This document shows, piece after piece, positions 1 to 5,064 of a DNA stretch of 5,064 nt. The DNA is taken from NCBI GenBank assembly GCA_007131525.1, contig SLQK01000128.1, positions 1-5,064 on the forward strand. The letters run 5' to 3'. Both the position numbers and the translations under genes were made by a program. The stretch's first letter is position 1, and each line of letters begins with the position of its first letter. The DNA comes from Nitriliruptoraceae bacterium. Its GTDB lineage: Bacteria; Actinomycetota; Nitriliruptoria; Nitriliruptorales; Nitriliruptoraceae. The notes beneath the pieces were generated by a model. The model had not been told where the DNA came from, ran no database searches, and worked only from the letters and a program-made list of their open reading frames with translations.

Positions 1-118
1 TGCCGAGCGCCTCGCGGACGATCGTCGCGACCGAGACGCCCCGCTCAGCAGCCACCGCATCGAGCGCGCGGTACTGCTCGTCCTCGACGAGGACCTGAAG
101 CCGTCGGTCCTTCACCAT
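1..118 (-). CDS. Ribbon-helix-helix (CopG/VapB-type) DNA-binding protein, probable antitoxin, partial
   Basis: Reading the minus strand from ATG at 118-116 gives 39 codons without a stop before the left edge; the C-terminus is missing. The visible part has the classic ribbon-helix-helix layout. A basic start (K3, R5, R6) leads into a short strand LQVLVD (residues 7-12), followed by helix EEQYRALDAVAAERG (13-27) and a second helix beginning at VSVATIVREAL (28-38). Family knowledge: such proteins dimerise through the strand, which enters the major groove, and many are VapB-like antitoxins that repress their own promoter and are followed by a PIN-domain toxin. That toxin, if present, would lie left of this window and is inferred only. 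An in-frame ATG also exists at 124-122. I prefer 118 because a TANNNT -10 element ends six bases before it, as in leaderless actinobacterial genes, and no Shine-Dalgarno is visible. It could equally be a lone RHH regulator. Confidence 0.72.
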   Translation of the reverse strand, partial: MVKDRRLQVLVEDEQYRALDAVAAERGVSVATIVREALG

Positions 119-124
119 GAGCAT

Positions 125-130
125 ACTGTA
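125..130 (-). promoter_or_regulatory. Candidate -10 element of the RHH gene (leaderless)
   Basis: On the minus strand these bases read TACAGT, a fit to the actinobacterial TANNNT -10 pattern. The ATG of the RHH gene begins after six intervening bases, so transcription would start at or very near the start codon. There is no clear -35 hexamer at the usual distance. The bases 124-130 form a small palindrome (TAC-T-GTA) that could be part of an autoregulatory operator, but it is too short to claim. The region is the only relatively AT-containing patch between the two divergent genes. Confidence 0.4.
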
Positions 131-185
131 GCAGGAGCTATCCACAGCCACCCGGCCGAGGGTCGTCCAGCCCGCCGTGGCTCAG

Positions 186-191
186 TAGGGT
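186..191 (+). promoter_or_regulatory. Candidate -10 element for the SEC-C gene
   Basis: TAGGGT fits TANNNT on the plus strand. No TA dinucleotide occurs from 192 up to the start codon of the SEC-C gene, so a standard -10 element must lie at or upstream of this point. The alternative is TACTGT at 124-129, which overlaps the promoter of the divergent RHH gene. With either choice the 13-bp repeat array would fall inside the transcribed leader. No convincing -35 hexamer is visible, so the exact site is uncertain. Confidence 0.25.
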
Positions 192-200
192 CGCGCCCTG

Positions 201-286
201 CCGACGACGCGGCCCGACGACGCGGCCCGACGACGCGGCCCGACGACGCGGCCCGACGACGCGGCCCGACGACGCGGCCCGACGAC
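201..286. repeat. 13-bp perfect tandem repeat, about 6.5 copies
   Basis: The unit CGACGACGCGGCC occurs as six full, identical copies at 202-214, 215-227, 228-240, 241-253, 254-266 and 267-279, followed by the first seven bases of a seventh copy (280-286). The base at 201 also continues the period on the left. The copies show no mismatches, which points to recent expansion or homogenisation by slippage. The period is not a multiple of three and is not in phase with the DNA helix. The array ends 19 bases before the ATG of the SEC-C gene, and the Shine-Dalgarno segment CGACGAGG (290-297) itself resembles the first part of a unit. The array is probably in the untranslated leader of that gene. Iterons, a protein-binding array or a neutral variable-number repeat are possible; no replication gene is nearby. 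Confidence 0.95.
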
Positions 287-292
287 CATCGA

Positions 293-297
293 CGAGG
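293..297 (+). promoter_or_regulatory. Ribosome binding site deciding the SEC-C gene start
   Basis: CGAGG (core GAGG at 294-297) lies eight bases before ATG at 306. An in-frame GTG at 297 overlaps this Shine-Dalgarno and has no good site of its own at a proper distance. This spacing is why the start is placed at 306 rather than 297. Confidence 0.65.
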
Positions 298-305
298 TGT
301 GCCAG

Positions 306-2924
306 ATGGACGAAGCGAGCCTCCGGGCGAAGGCCCAGCAGGTCCTGCGCCGACTCGGACCGCTGACCGCAGGCCAGCTCGCCAAGGAGCTCACGGCCCG
401 GGGCGACCTCGCCCCGGCTGCCGTGCCGAGCCCCGCCGAGCTGTGGGATCTGCTCCTGACGGAGCCAGAGGAGGACGGCTTCTGCGCCTTCCCCCTGGCT
501 GACGACCGCCTCTGCGACCTCGACCACCACCTCGACGGGCTCACCCTCACCCACCTCCTGACCGACGCCGAGCGCGAAGAGGGCCGGCTGGCCCTGGGCC
601 CGGACGTCGACCCTGTCGAGCTGCTGTTCGATGACGACCTGGTCCTGCACCTGGAGGACGGCTCCCAGCTGGCGCGGTCGCGGGAGCACCTCACCGGCCC
701 CGACGGGTGGCTCCCGGACGCCCCCGTGGCGGTGCTCACCTTCGTCGGTGGGCGCTGCCGGATCAGCCAGCAGCAGGAGGCGCCAGCGGTCGATCAGCGC
801 ACCGCGGCTCGGCTGGCCGAGGTCCACGACCTGCTGCGGGACCAGCAGGGACCGGTCGACGTGGTCGAGCTGGTGCTGGAGGCACGGGCCCGGTACCCGC
901 GGCTGCTGAGCGAGCCCCACGCCCCGCTGTCACAGCTGTTGGCGGCCGGCGGGCTCCGGGTGGTCGACGATCGTGTGCTCGGCGAGGACGAGCCCGACCC
1001 CGAACCCTACGACCCCGTCGCCCTCCTCGAGGAGCACCTGCGTGACGCCCACGGGCTCGATGACGACGAGGTGGCCGACGTCCGGCTGGTCCAAGACGCC
1101 GTGCGGGTCACCCTCGAGCGGGTGACCGACGCGCTGCGCGAGCGGTTGGACGAGACGGGCGGGGAGGTCCCCACGCCCGACCAGGTGGTCGCCTCTCTGC
1201 TGACCGAGCCTGCCTCGGAGGTGACCGAGGCAGGGGATGCCAGCGCGGCAGCCGCGGCAGAGGACGGCGAGGACCGCTGGTTGGCCGGGGTGCCGGCCGC
1301 CCTGGGCCGCCTCCTCAGCGACGAGGAACTGGCGTTCGTGCTGTTGGAGGACGTGGTCGAGGGGCACGCCCTGCGGGCCATGGCCCTCGGCGAGATGGTG
1401 ACGGTGATCGAGCCACGGCTCGGCCCCCGCCACGCGCGGGCGAACGCTGCTTGGCTGCGGGCCGGCACCCTGGAGCTGACCGCCGACGATCACGCCGGTG
1501 CCGAGCCGCTGCTACGGCGTGCGCTCGAGCTCGACCCCGACCACGTCGAAGCCGCCGTGGCGCTCGCCGGCTACCTCGACGATCGAGGTCGGGCCGGTGC
1601 CGCGCTGTCCCAACTGCAGCGGCTCGAAGGACCGGGCCTCGACGCCACCCGACAGCTGTTGGCGCGTTACGCCCAGCCCGGTCCCGCCGCGGCCGGACGC
1701 AACGACCCCTGTCCCTGTGGCTCGGGGCGCAAGTACAAGGTCTGCTGCCAGCGTGCCAACGGATGGCCGCTCCAGGACCGCCTCGACTGGGTGTGGCACA
1801 AGATCGGTCAGTTCCTCACCTCGGCCGCCGGCAAGTCGGTGGTGGTCGACACCGCGAGGCTCGCCGGCGCGACCCCGACGGTCGCTGCGGCGATGGAGGA
1901 CATCGTGATCGTCAACCTGGCGCTGTTCGAGGGCGAGCTGCTCCAGGACCTGTGCGACCTGCGGGGCTCGTTGCTCCCGGCTGACGAGCTCGAACTGCTG
2001 AGGACCTGGTCGGAGACCCGCGCGTCGGTCCAGGAGGTCGTCGAGGTGGCACGGGGCCGCGGGCTGACCCTGCTGGACCTGATGACCGGCGAGCGGACCG
2101 AGGTGCGCGACGTCAGCCTCAGCCGGTCCGTGGCGGTCGGTGATGCGATCCTGGTGTGGCTCCTGCCGACCCCGGCCGGCACCGTGCCCTCCGCCGGGAT
2201 CCTGCAGGTCCCCGACCACCGTCGCGAGGATCTGCTCGACCGCCTGATCGAGGACCCGGAGGTCGAGGGGTTGGCGGCCTGGTACGCCTCGCTCTCGGCG
2301 GTACCGGGGCTCGCCAACACCGACGGCGACCCCCTCGAGCTGCTGACCAGGATCTACCGGGTCGGTGACCCCGACGCAGCCTGGGCCGCCCTGGCCGAGC
2401 ACCTGGAGGAGGACGGGCCCGGCCTGCTCGCCTTCACCCACCGTGACGGGCGCCGGTGGCTGACGGGCAGCATCACCCGCGACGGCGACGAGCTGACCGT
2501 GCAGGTGAACTCCGCAGCCCGGGCGGCCTGGTTCCACGATCTGATCACCCGGGAGGTCCCCGACGCCGAGCTGGTCGACGAGGAGCGTCATCCGGTCGCG
2601 GAGCTCGCCGGTCGGTCTGCAGCTCGGCCAACGGGTGCGCTCGACGAGGACGGCGGCGGCCTCGACCTCGATGCCCTCGATCCCGGGGCCCGTTCCGAGC
2701 TCGAGGCGCAGCTCGACCAGATGATGCGGGAGTACGAGGACGGCTGGGTCGACACCGAGCTGCCCGCGCTGCAGGGCGCGACCCCTCGGGAGGCCGCCGC
2801 CGACCCGACCCGCCGAGCTGCACTGCTGCGGCTGCTGGACGGCTTCGAGCGGAACGCCGCCGCATGGGACTCGCCGGGGCGGCCGATGGACGCGGACCGG
2901 CTCCGGCGGCTGCTGGACCTGTGA
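306..2924 (+). CDS. Large SEC-C metal-binding, TPR-containing protein of unknown function
   Basis: This is an 872-residue, acidic, apparently cytoplasmic protein with no signal peptide or membrane segment. Seen in order (ATG at 306 as residue 1): a winged-helix-like N-terminus (about 1-45, LRRLGPLTAGQLAKEL); a second helix-turn-helix-like stretch (about 165-228); an Ala/Asp/Glu linker (about 308-323); one TPR-like unit (about 394-442, with AEPLLRRALELDPDHVEAA); and a complete SEC-C motif at 464-483 with ligands C469, C471, C480 and C481 (CPCGSGRKYKVCC). The rest comprises a middle segment with DLMTGE and SRSVAVGD (about 591-613) and a tail with W814, LPALQGATPREA (819-830) and LLRLLDGFE (840-848). 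SEC-C motifs are known from the SecA C-terminus and from E. coli YecA, where they bind zinc or iron. The last two segments resemble, from memory, uncharacterised SEC-C proteins, and the tail faintly resembles Xre/MbcA/ParS toxin-binding domains. The role is unknown; a ribosome- or chaperone-linked or nucleic-acid-binding job is speculation. The gene is monocistronic and convergent with the OsmC gene. Confidence 0.9.
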   Translation: MDEASLRAKAQQVLRRLGPLTAGQLAKELTARGDLAPAAVPSPAELWDLLLTEPEEDGFCAFPLADDRLCDLDHHLDGLTLTHLLTDAEREEGRLALGPDVDPVELLFDDDLVLHLEDGSQLARSREHLTGPDGWLPDAPVAVLTFVGGRCRISQQQEAPAVDQRTAARLAEVHDLLRDQQGPVDVVELVLEARARYPRLLSEPHAPLSQLLAAGGLRVVDDRVLGEDEPDPEPYDPVALLEEHLRDAHGLDDDEVADVRLVQDAVRVTLERVTDALRERLDETGGEVPTPDQVVASLLTEPASEVTEAGDASAAAAAEDGEDRWLAGVPAALGRLLSDEELAFVLLEDVVEGHALRAMALGEMVTVIEPRLGPRHARANAAWLRAGTLELTADDHAGAEPLLRRALELDPDHVEAAVALAGYLDDRGRAGAALSQLQRLEGPGLDATRQLLARYAQPGPAAAGRNDPCPCGSGRKYKVCCQRANGWPLQDRLDWVWHKIGQFLTSAAGKSVVVDTARLAGATPTVAAAMEDIVIVNLALFEGELLQDLCDLRGSLLPADELELLRTWSETRASVQEVVEVARGRGLTLLDLMTGERTEVRDVSLSRSVAVGDAILVWLLPTPAGTVPSAGILQVPDHRREDLLDRLIEDPEVEGLAAWYASLSAVPGLANTDGDPLELLTRIYRVGDPDAAWAALAEHLEEDGPGLLAFTHRDGRRWLTGSITRDGDELTVQVNSAARAAWFHDLITREVPDAELVDEERHPVAELAGRSAARPTGALDEDGGGLDLDALDPGARSELEAQLDQMMREYEDGWVDTELPALQGATPREAAADPTRRAALLRLLDGFERNAAAWDSPGRPMDADRLRRLLDL

Positions 2925-2938
2925 CCCGACCGGGCTGC

Positions 2939-2958
2939 GCCGAGCCCAGGGCTGCGGC
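2939..2958. terminator. GC-rich hairpin in the convergent gap, possible bidirectional terminator
   Basis: The 51-base gap between the two convergent stop codons contains GCCG-AGCC (2939-2946), a three-base loop CAG (2947-2949) and GGCT-G-CGGC (2950-2958). This forms an eight-pair stem with one bulged G at 2954. No T-tract follows on either strand, so it is not a classical intrinsic terminator. Actinobacteria often lack the T-tract, and the position between convergent genes fits a shared terminator. In such GC-rich DNA a chance hairpin is also plausible. Confidence 0.4.
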
Positions 2959-2975
2959 GGCGGCGTGCGGTCGCG

Positions 2976-3413
2976 TCAGGCGGTGCCGGCGTCGGTGTGC
3001 ACGCGCACCGGCGTGCCGGCCTCGATGGTCCGGCTGACCGTGCAGGTGCGGTCGTGGGAGTTGCGGACCGCGGCCGGGAGGCGGTCTCGGGCCTTGTCGC
3101 CATCGGCGCCGCTGGGGAAGGTCACCCGGAAGGTCACCTGCAGGTCACGCAGGACGTTGCCGCCGCCGTCGTCGACGGTCTTCTCCGCCGCGATCTCGAC
3201 CTCGAACCGCTCAGGTGCGGCCCGGCGGGTCGTCATCAGGTCGACATCGACCGCTGAGCAGCCACCGATCGCCGCCAGGAGCAGCTCGACCGGGGTGAAG
3301 CCGCCCTCCATCAGGCTGCCGAAGGTGAGCTCGGCACCCCGGGGGTTGGTGGCGCGGTAGACGCCGGTGTCGACCCGTTCGAGGGTGACGCGCCGCTGGT
3401 CGCTCTCGGACAT
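2976..3413 (-). CDS. OsmC family protein (thiol peroxidase-like)
   Basis: The gene encodes 145 residues, the normal length for the OsmC/Ohr superfamily of small cytoplasmic dimers. Characterised members reduce organic hydroperoxides using two cysteines. Family marks are clear. LTFGSLMEGGFTPVELLLAA (29-48) carries the conserved Glu region (E43) and is followed by GGCSAVDV with the presumed peroxidatic cysteine C52. Near the C-terminus H120 and C124 (HDRTCTVSRTIEAGTPV, 120-136) supply the presumed resolving cysteine. The H..C.VS pattern and the GG before C52 suggest a general OsmC-like (YhfA-like) branch rather than a strict Ohr, so the substrate is open. The start at 3413 is chosen because GAGAGG sits seven bases upstream; an in-frame extension to 3761 would run antisense through the next gene and is not credible. 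The gene is convergent with the SEC-C gene and divergent from the membrane-protein gene. Confidence 0.93.
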   Translation of the reverse strand: MSESDQRRVTLERVDTGVYRATNPRGAELTFGSLMEGGFTPVELLLAAIGGCSAVDVDLMTTRRAAPERFEVEIAAEKTVDDGGGNVLRDLQVTFRVTFPSGADGDKARDRLPAAVRNSHDRTCTVSRTIEAGTPVRVHTDAGTA

Positions 3414-3420
3414 GCTGCCG

Positions 3421-3426
3421 CCTCTC
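3421..3426 (-). promoter_or_regulatory. Ribosome binding site of the OsmC-family gene
   Basis: On the minus strand these bases read GAGAGG, seven bases before ATG at 3413. This fixes the start of the OsmC gene within a reading frame that stays open for over 100 more codons upstream. Confidence 0.7.
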
Positions 3427-3475
3427 GGGCTGGTTGCTCCGGGCCGGACGGCAGGTGCAGCCATCCGTGACGCGG

Positions 3476-3481
3476 ACGCTA
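3476..3481 (-). promoter_or_regulatory. Weak candidate -10 element of the OsmC-family gene
   Basis: On the minus strand these bases read TAGCGT, matching TANNNT and giving a leader of about 55 bases. A CTGACA at 3497-3492 resembles a -35 hexamer but is only ten bases away, too close for standard sigma-70 spacing. The assignment is tentative. An 8-bp palindrome GGTCGACC (3497-3504) lies just upstream and could be an operator or chance. Confidence 0.2.
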
Positions 3482-3536
3482 CCGGTGCTGGTGTCAGGTC
3501 GACCGCGACGGCGGTCGGGGGCGGGGGTCGTCGTTC

Positions 3537-3563
3537 GGTCGCGGCGATCGCGGCGGTCGCGGG
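3537..3563. repeat. Three tandem 9-bp near-identical repeats in the divergent promoter region
   Basis: GGTCGCGGC (3537-3545), GATCGCGGC (3546-3554) and GGTCGCGGG (3555-3563) are consecutive copies with one difference each from the consensus. The middle junction creates the 8-bp palindrome GCGATCGC (3544-3551). The array lies just upstream of the candidate -10 of the membrane-protein gene, where a -35 or activator site would be, so a direct-repeat operator is conceivable. It is short, and chance in GC-rich DNA cannot be excluded. Confidence 0.55.
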
Positions 3564-3574
3564 GGAGGCACCGG

Positions 3575-3580
3575 TAGGTT
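3575..3580 (+). promoter_or_regulatory. Candidate -10 element of the membrane-protein gene
   Basis: TAGGTT matches TANNNT and would place the transcription start near 3587, leaving a leader of about 26 bases that contains the Shine-Dalgarno. No recognisable -35 hexamer lies at 16-18 bases upstream; that place is occupied by the 9-bp repeats. Confidence 0.35.
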
Positions 3581-3598
3581 GCGGCACCGACCTCGGGC

Positions 3599-3603
3599 AG
3601 GAG
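3599..3603 (+). promoter_or_regulatory. Ribosome binding site of the membrane-protein gene
   Basis: AGGAG lies nine bases before ATG at 3613. This supports that ATG as the start of a reading frame that has no stop before the window ends. Confidence 0.65.
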
Positions 3604-3612
3604 CCGAGCCAC

Positions 3613-5064
3613 ATGAGCGGGACGTCGCCACCAGGAGGGGCGCCATCGGTCGACCGCGAGCGACTCGCCCGGGTGCTGCTCGCGGAGTGGGACACGGCGG
3701 CCGACCGGCTTGACCGCGGCCAGCTGCCCACCGAGGTGCAGGAGGACCCGGAGCTCGCCACCGTGCTGGCGGACCTCGCAACCAGCCGCTACGACCGCCA
3801 CGGTCGGCTGCTGCGGTTCGTGCTTCGTCTGGCACCCGAGGTCGAGGGGCTCCACTACCGCGGGACGCCCCTGACACCCACCGGGGTGGCAGCGCTCGCG
3901 GTCGAGGCGGTGCGTGCAGGACCGGGCTCACCCGCGGACGAGGTCGTGCGGTCGCTCCGGGAGCAGGACGTGCTGGCTGCCCTGGCCGACCAGACCGACG
4001 ACGTCTGGGCCGGTCAGCTGGGGCGCGACTGGGCCGCCGCGCGGCGGGATGCCGAGGGTCTCCTCAGGGTCGAGGCCGATCCGCTGAGCCGCGGCCAGGA
4101 GGCTGAGGTCGTGGATGCGATGGCGCTCCTGCTGCTGACCGATCCCGGTGCGAGCGCCCGCCTCCGCCAGCAGCTGCAGCAGGCCACCGACGCAGGGTCC
4201 CGGCCGACCTGGCTCCGGGCCGCGCTGGAACCGGGGAGCCGGGTCGGTTGGCTCCTGGCGGCGGAGCTGCTGCTCCCGCAGGTGCAGCGCCACGGCGCGG
4301 CAGGGCCGGATCACTCGAGCCACGCCCGCGCGTCCGGCGGGCTGCCACCCGGGGAGCAGCCGACCGTCGCCATGGACCCGGTCCGACCATCGGCCGACCC
4401 CGCGGCGGACGATCGGACGGTCGAGCTGCCGGCGGTGGCCCCGACCGGGGCACACCGTGCGCCCGGTGCGGTGGCGGTCGGCGCCCAGGGCGTCCCACCG
4501 GCGGCCACCGGTCGGATCCCGGCGGCGTCGAGCGGGGCGCCGTCGGGGCCGCCCTCCTCCGAGCGGTCGTCGGTCACCTCGCGGTGGTGGGTGCGGCTGT
4601 CCGGGACACTGGTCGCGCCGGCACTGGCGCTGCTGGTCGCTGCGGCGGGGCTGCGGTGGCCGGCGGCCACCCTCGTCGCCGTGCTGGTGTGGTTCGTCAC
4701 CGACCGGCTGGTCAGCGTCCTCACCGACCCCTTCCTGCGCTTGGTCGGGGGCTGGCCGCCGACGCTGCGGGGCTGGGCGGTCCTCGCCCTGCCCTTCCGC
4801 CTGCTCGGGGTCCTCCTGCGTGGTCCGTGGCGGCTGCTCGGCAGCGTCCTGCTGCTGGTGCTGTGGGGTGTGGCCGTCGACCGGGGGTTGCTCCTCCTGC
4901 ACCCCCTGCTGGCGCCGTGGTCGGCGACGGTCACGGCCATGACGCCCGATGCCTTCGCGGCACGCTGGTTCGTGCCGGTCGCCGCCGGCGGGCTCGTGTG
5001 GCTCGCGACCAGGCGCCGGTTCGGGCCGCCCGCGACGCAGCCCGGGCCCGGCCTGCGCGGCGCA
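3613..5064 (+). CDS. Unrecognised membrane protein with soluble N-terminal domain and disordered linker, partial at the 3' end
   Basis: From ATG at 3613 the frame is open for 484 codons to the window edge; the stop lies outside. I do not recognise the family. Residues about 12-228 are helical and charged, with a distinctive segment YDRHGRLLRFVLRLAPE (60-76) followed by HYRGTPLTPTGVAALA (81-96). Residues about 229-323 form a Pro/Ala/Gly/Ser-rich, probably disordered linker containing PTVAMD (T251) and RTVELP (T269). From about 324 the protein is hydrophobic, with likely membrane segments near 330-346, 349-366, 387-402, 407-430 and 451-466, the last followed by the basic stop-transfer run TRRR (466-469). 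There is no N-terminal signal peptide, so the first domain should be cytoplasmic. The final residues (471-484) are again Pro/Gly-rich, so the end of the protein may be near. It is divergent from the OsmC gene. The role is unknown; a membrane-anchored scaffold or signalling partner is only a guess. Confidence 0.85.
   Translation, partial: MSGTSPPGGAPSVDRERLARVLLAEWDTAADRLDRGQLPTEVQEDPELATVLADLATSRYDRHGRLLRFVLRLAPEVEGLHYRGTPLTPTGVAALAVEAVRAGPGSPADEVVRSLREQDVLAALADQTDDVWAGQLGRDWAAARRDAEGLLRVEADPLSRGQEAEVVDAMALLLLTDPGASARLRQQLQQATDAGSRPTWLRAALEPGSRVGWLLAAELLLPQVQRHGAAGPDHSSHARASGGLPPGEQPTVAMDPVRPSADPAADDRTVELPAVAPTGAHRAPGAVAVGAQGVPPAATGRIPAASSGAPSGPPSSERSSVTSRWWVRLSGTLVAPALALLVAAAGLRWPAATLVAVLVWFVTDRLVSVLTDPFLRLVGGWPPTLRGWAVLALPFRLLGVLLRGPWRLLGSVLLLVLWGVAVDRGLLLLHPLLAPWSATVTAMTPDAFAARWFVPVAAGGLVWLATRRRFGPPATQPGPGLRGA

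Noticed and set aside
187..199. Small inverted repeat AGGG-TCGCG-CCCT as an operator or hairpin
   Set aside because: The stem has only four pairs and is expected by chance in such GC-rich DNA.
201..286. CRISPR array or plasmid iteron origin
   Set aside because: The copies are directly adjacent without spacers, so it is not a CRISPR. There is no replication-initiator gene or AT-rich unwinding region nearby, so an iteron origin is unsupported.
297..305. GTG at 297 as start of the SEC-C gene, adding three residues
   Set aside because: The GTG overlaps the GAGG Shine-Dalgarno (294-297), which is well spaced for ATG at 306, and has no site of its own.
189..305. Translation through the 13-bp repeat as an N-terminal extension of the SEC-C protein
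   Set aside because: The frame is open from 189 (TAG at 186-188), and a CTG at 198 follows an AGGG by seven bases. However, no ATG, GTG or TTG occurs before 297, CTG starts are rare, and the extension would be an unlikely Arg/Asp/Pro repeat.
138..920. Long minus-strand open frames containing repeated VVGPRRRAASSGR
   Set aside because: They are antisense shadows of the SEC-C gene. The peptide repeat is only the 13-bp DNA repeat read three units at a time.
3414..3761. Long N-terminal extension of the OsmC protein
   Set aside because: It would more than triple the usual leader before the OsmC fold, is low-complexity, overlaps the membrane-protein gene in antisense, and ignores the good Shine-Dalgarno at 3421-3426.
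3928..4942. Long open frames on the minus strand and in another plus-strand frame opposite the membrane protein
   Set aside because: They are rich in Arg, Pro, Gln and Ser with no recognisable motif, typical of shadow frames in GC-rich coding DNA. The plus-strand frame from 3613 has the Shine-Dalgarno, membrane segments and natural codon use.

Overview
The window is very GC-rich, with almost every third codon position G or C. It has compact genes, purine-rich Shine-Dalgarno sites, and -10 candidates of the TANNNT form. This fits a high-GC actinobacterium. The acidic, D/E-rich main protein is compatible with deep-branching groups such as Nitriliruptoria, but the genus cannot be fixed from the sequence. 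There are no RNA genes, transposases, CRISPR arrays or phage genes. No stretch over 300 bases lacks a gene.

Layout. (1) Positions 1-118, minus strand: the first 39 codons of a ribbon-helix-helix protein of the CopG/VapB-antitoxin type, running off the left edge; its start looks leaderless. (2) Positions 119-305: a divergent intergenic region holding the most striking DNA feature of the window, a perfect 13-bp tandem repeat (6.5 copies, 201-286) directly upstream of the next gene. (3) Positions 306-2924, plus strand: an 872-residue multidomain protein with winged-helix-like segments, one TPR-like unit, a zinc/iron-binding SEC-C motif and two further segments that look conserved among uncharacterised SEC-C proteins. 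(4) Positions 2925-2975: a short convergent gap with a strong hairpin. (5) Positions 2976-3413, minus strand: an OsmC-family protein with both redox cysteines. (6) Positions 3414-3612: a second divergent intergenic region with a 9-bp triplicated repeat and candidate promoters. (7) Positions 3613 to the right edge, plus strand: an unrecognised protein with a soluble N-terminal domain, a long disordered Pro/Ala/Gly linker and several C-terminal membrane segments; its stop codon lies beyond the window.

The genes alternate in strand, so each is probably its own transcription unit and there is no visible operon. I see no strong evidence for a new multi-gene system. The observations most worth following are the slippage-prone repeat in the probable leader of the SEC-C gene, the architecture of that SEC-C protein, and the unrecognised membrane protein, which carries two paired Thr-Val motifs in its linker.
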